From contig LATQ01000156.1 of assembly GCA_001017865.1 (NCBI GenBank), positions 1 through 6,888 on the forward strand: a DNA stretch of 6,888 nt, in the 5' to 3' direction. This stretch comes from Rhodococcus sp. IITR03 (lineage in GTDB: Bacteria; Actinomycetota; Actinomycetes; Mycobacteriales; Mycobacteriaceae). Shown piece by piece: positions 6,103 through 6,888 of this stretch (positions are counted from its first letter, which is position 1; the number at the start of each line of letters is the position of its first letter). The notes under the pieces are model-generated. The model worked only from the letters and a program-made list of their open reading frames with translations. It was not told where the DNA came from and did no database searches. Position numbers and translations under genes: made by a program.

Positions 6103-6888
6103 TCATGTGCAGCGCTCCGTCCTTCTGCTGGTCTCCGTGCTGATGGAGTTCTTTGAAAGCGTAGGTACCGAGTGGGTTGCGAGGGATCTGGATCGGTTCA
6201 CTGATCGTGTCTCAGGTACCGGGAAAGCTCCCTTGAGTAGTGAAGAAGGGATATTTTCTGAGGCCGTTGGTCCAGTGTGATTTGTGAACGTTTTCTTGGC
6301 TGCCAGCGTCGCTGAGAATTGTGCGCGCATTGCTTGACGGTGTTCGGCCGATGCCGGGCGAGTGTGCTCAGTTTCGGTGGCTGCGAGTTCGTTGCGGCGG
6401 GCTTTGACGAGCCTGTACGCGGCGGATGCTGGGGTTTCGGTGGGGAGCTGGCGGTTGCGGACTTTGCGTTCGGTGGGGGAGGGGCCGGACCAGTCGAGCT
6501 GGTTGAGCCTGTAGCCACAAAGCCCATAGGCGAGGTCATCGAGTCGGTTGTCGGCCAGGTCCAACCGCGGGTGATGCCATCGAGGGTCAGTGCTTGGGCG
6601 ATATCGATGCCGGTCCAGCGTTCGGTGTCGATGCCTGCTTTGACCAGTAAGTCGCAGATCGATCCGATGTGTCCGCGGCGGCAACCGGTCAGGTCGTCGA
6701 TCCCGACGAAACCGCGAAGCGCTGGGATACGTTCGATCAGCTCGGCAGCTGCTCGTTGAAGTGCGAGTGGTCGTGTCGTGGTGGATGTGAATTTTTTCCT
6801 TGCGCGCTCGCGCGTTGGGTGATCTTTCCTAACGGAAAGATTTTTAAGAGAAGAACCACTAGGGGATTGGGGTGGCGGGGTTCGTCGG
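6103..6888 (-). CDS. C-terminal part of an unrecognised actinobacterial protein, 5' end outside window
   Basis: The frame entering at 6888 stays open with no start codon, so the gene begins beyond the window or behind another error. It reads AAAELIERIPALRGFVGIDD, LTGCRRGHIGSICDLLVKAG, TERWTGIDIAQALTL and ITRGWTWP. A one-base loss near 6552-6556 then moves it to a second frame, restored as GWTWPDNRLDDLAYG. That frame reads YRLNQLDWSGPSPTERKV and a charged helix LVKARRNELAATE, and runs to TGA at 6103. After about 6290 the reading is low-complexity and less GC-biased, so the true stop may be earlier. From memory, a WxWP motif followed by an RLxxLDW helix recalls the C-terminal tail of replication-type or hypothetical proteins on actinobacterial plasmids and integrated elements. 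This is weak evidence and I assign no function. Confidence 0.5.
6822..6845 (+). terminator. Terminator-like hairpin with T-tract near right edge
   Basis: ATCTTTCC (6822-6829) pairs perfectly with GGAAAGAT (6834-6841) around the loop TAAC. It is followed by TTTT, so it reads as an intrinsic terminator on the plus strand. The stem is short and AT-rich. It lies within the open minus-strand frame, so either that frame is not coding this far upstream or the hairpin is chance or serves another purpose. Confidence 0.35.

Overview
The window is GC-rich, with GTG starts, GC-biased third codon positions and IS21-type proteins typical of mycolic-acid actinobacteria (Rhodococcus, Gordonia or Nocardia-like; the genus is inferred from style, not proven). 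Every gene I can support lies on the minus strand. The content (a toxin-antitoxin pair, an IS element, tandem repeats and a fragment possibly from a replication-type protein) suggests an accessory region such as a plasmid or integrated element.

Layout in the direction of transcription, from high to low coordinates: (1) 6888 to about 6103, the C-terminal part of an unrecognised protein whose 5' end lies outside the window. (2) A 234-base gap holding an AT-rich imperfect dyad (5894-5926) just upstream of (3), a GTG-started gene at 5868. That gene encodes an antitoxin with a C-terminal MbcA/ParS-like (DUF2384) toxin-binding region. It is split near codon 65 by (4), a complete 2189-bp IS21-family element (3483-5671) with istA, istB, 55-bp terminal inverted repeats and a 6-bp target duplication. 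(5) The rest of the antitoxin (3482-2706) is followed 4 bases later by (6) a RES-domain toxin gene (2701-2034). (7) A gap of about 300 bases holds a perfect 9-bp inverted repeat, then (8) a small lipoprotein gene (1728-1029). (9) A gene for an octad-repeat, beta-helix-like protein (806-195) ends just before a strong hairpin (145-186). (10) The left edge carries 2.75 copies of a 20-bp tandem repeat.

The antitoxin and toxin form one module. By family knowledge, RES toxins destroy NAD+ and the partner antitoxin masks the active site. The IS insertion should separate the antitoxin from its promoter and from its own 3' half.

One caution applies to most of the annotation. Nearly every multi-frame gene here (istA, antitoxin, toxin, lipoprotein, right-edge gene) can be restored by adding one or two bases, and at almost every site the addition lengthens a run of identical bases. 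The repaired lengths are all whole codons (416, 323, 222 and 233 residues). This pattern looks more like homopolymer under-calling in the assembly than true gene decay, so apart from the IS-split antitoxin the genes are probably intact.
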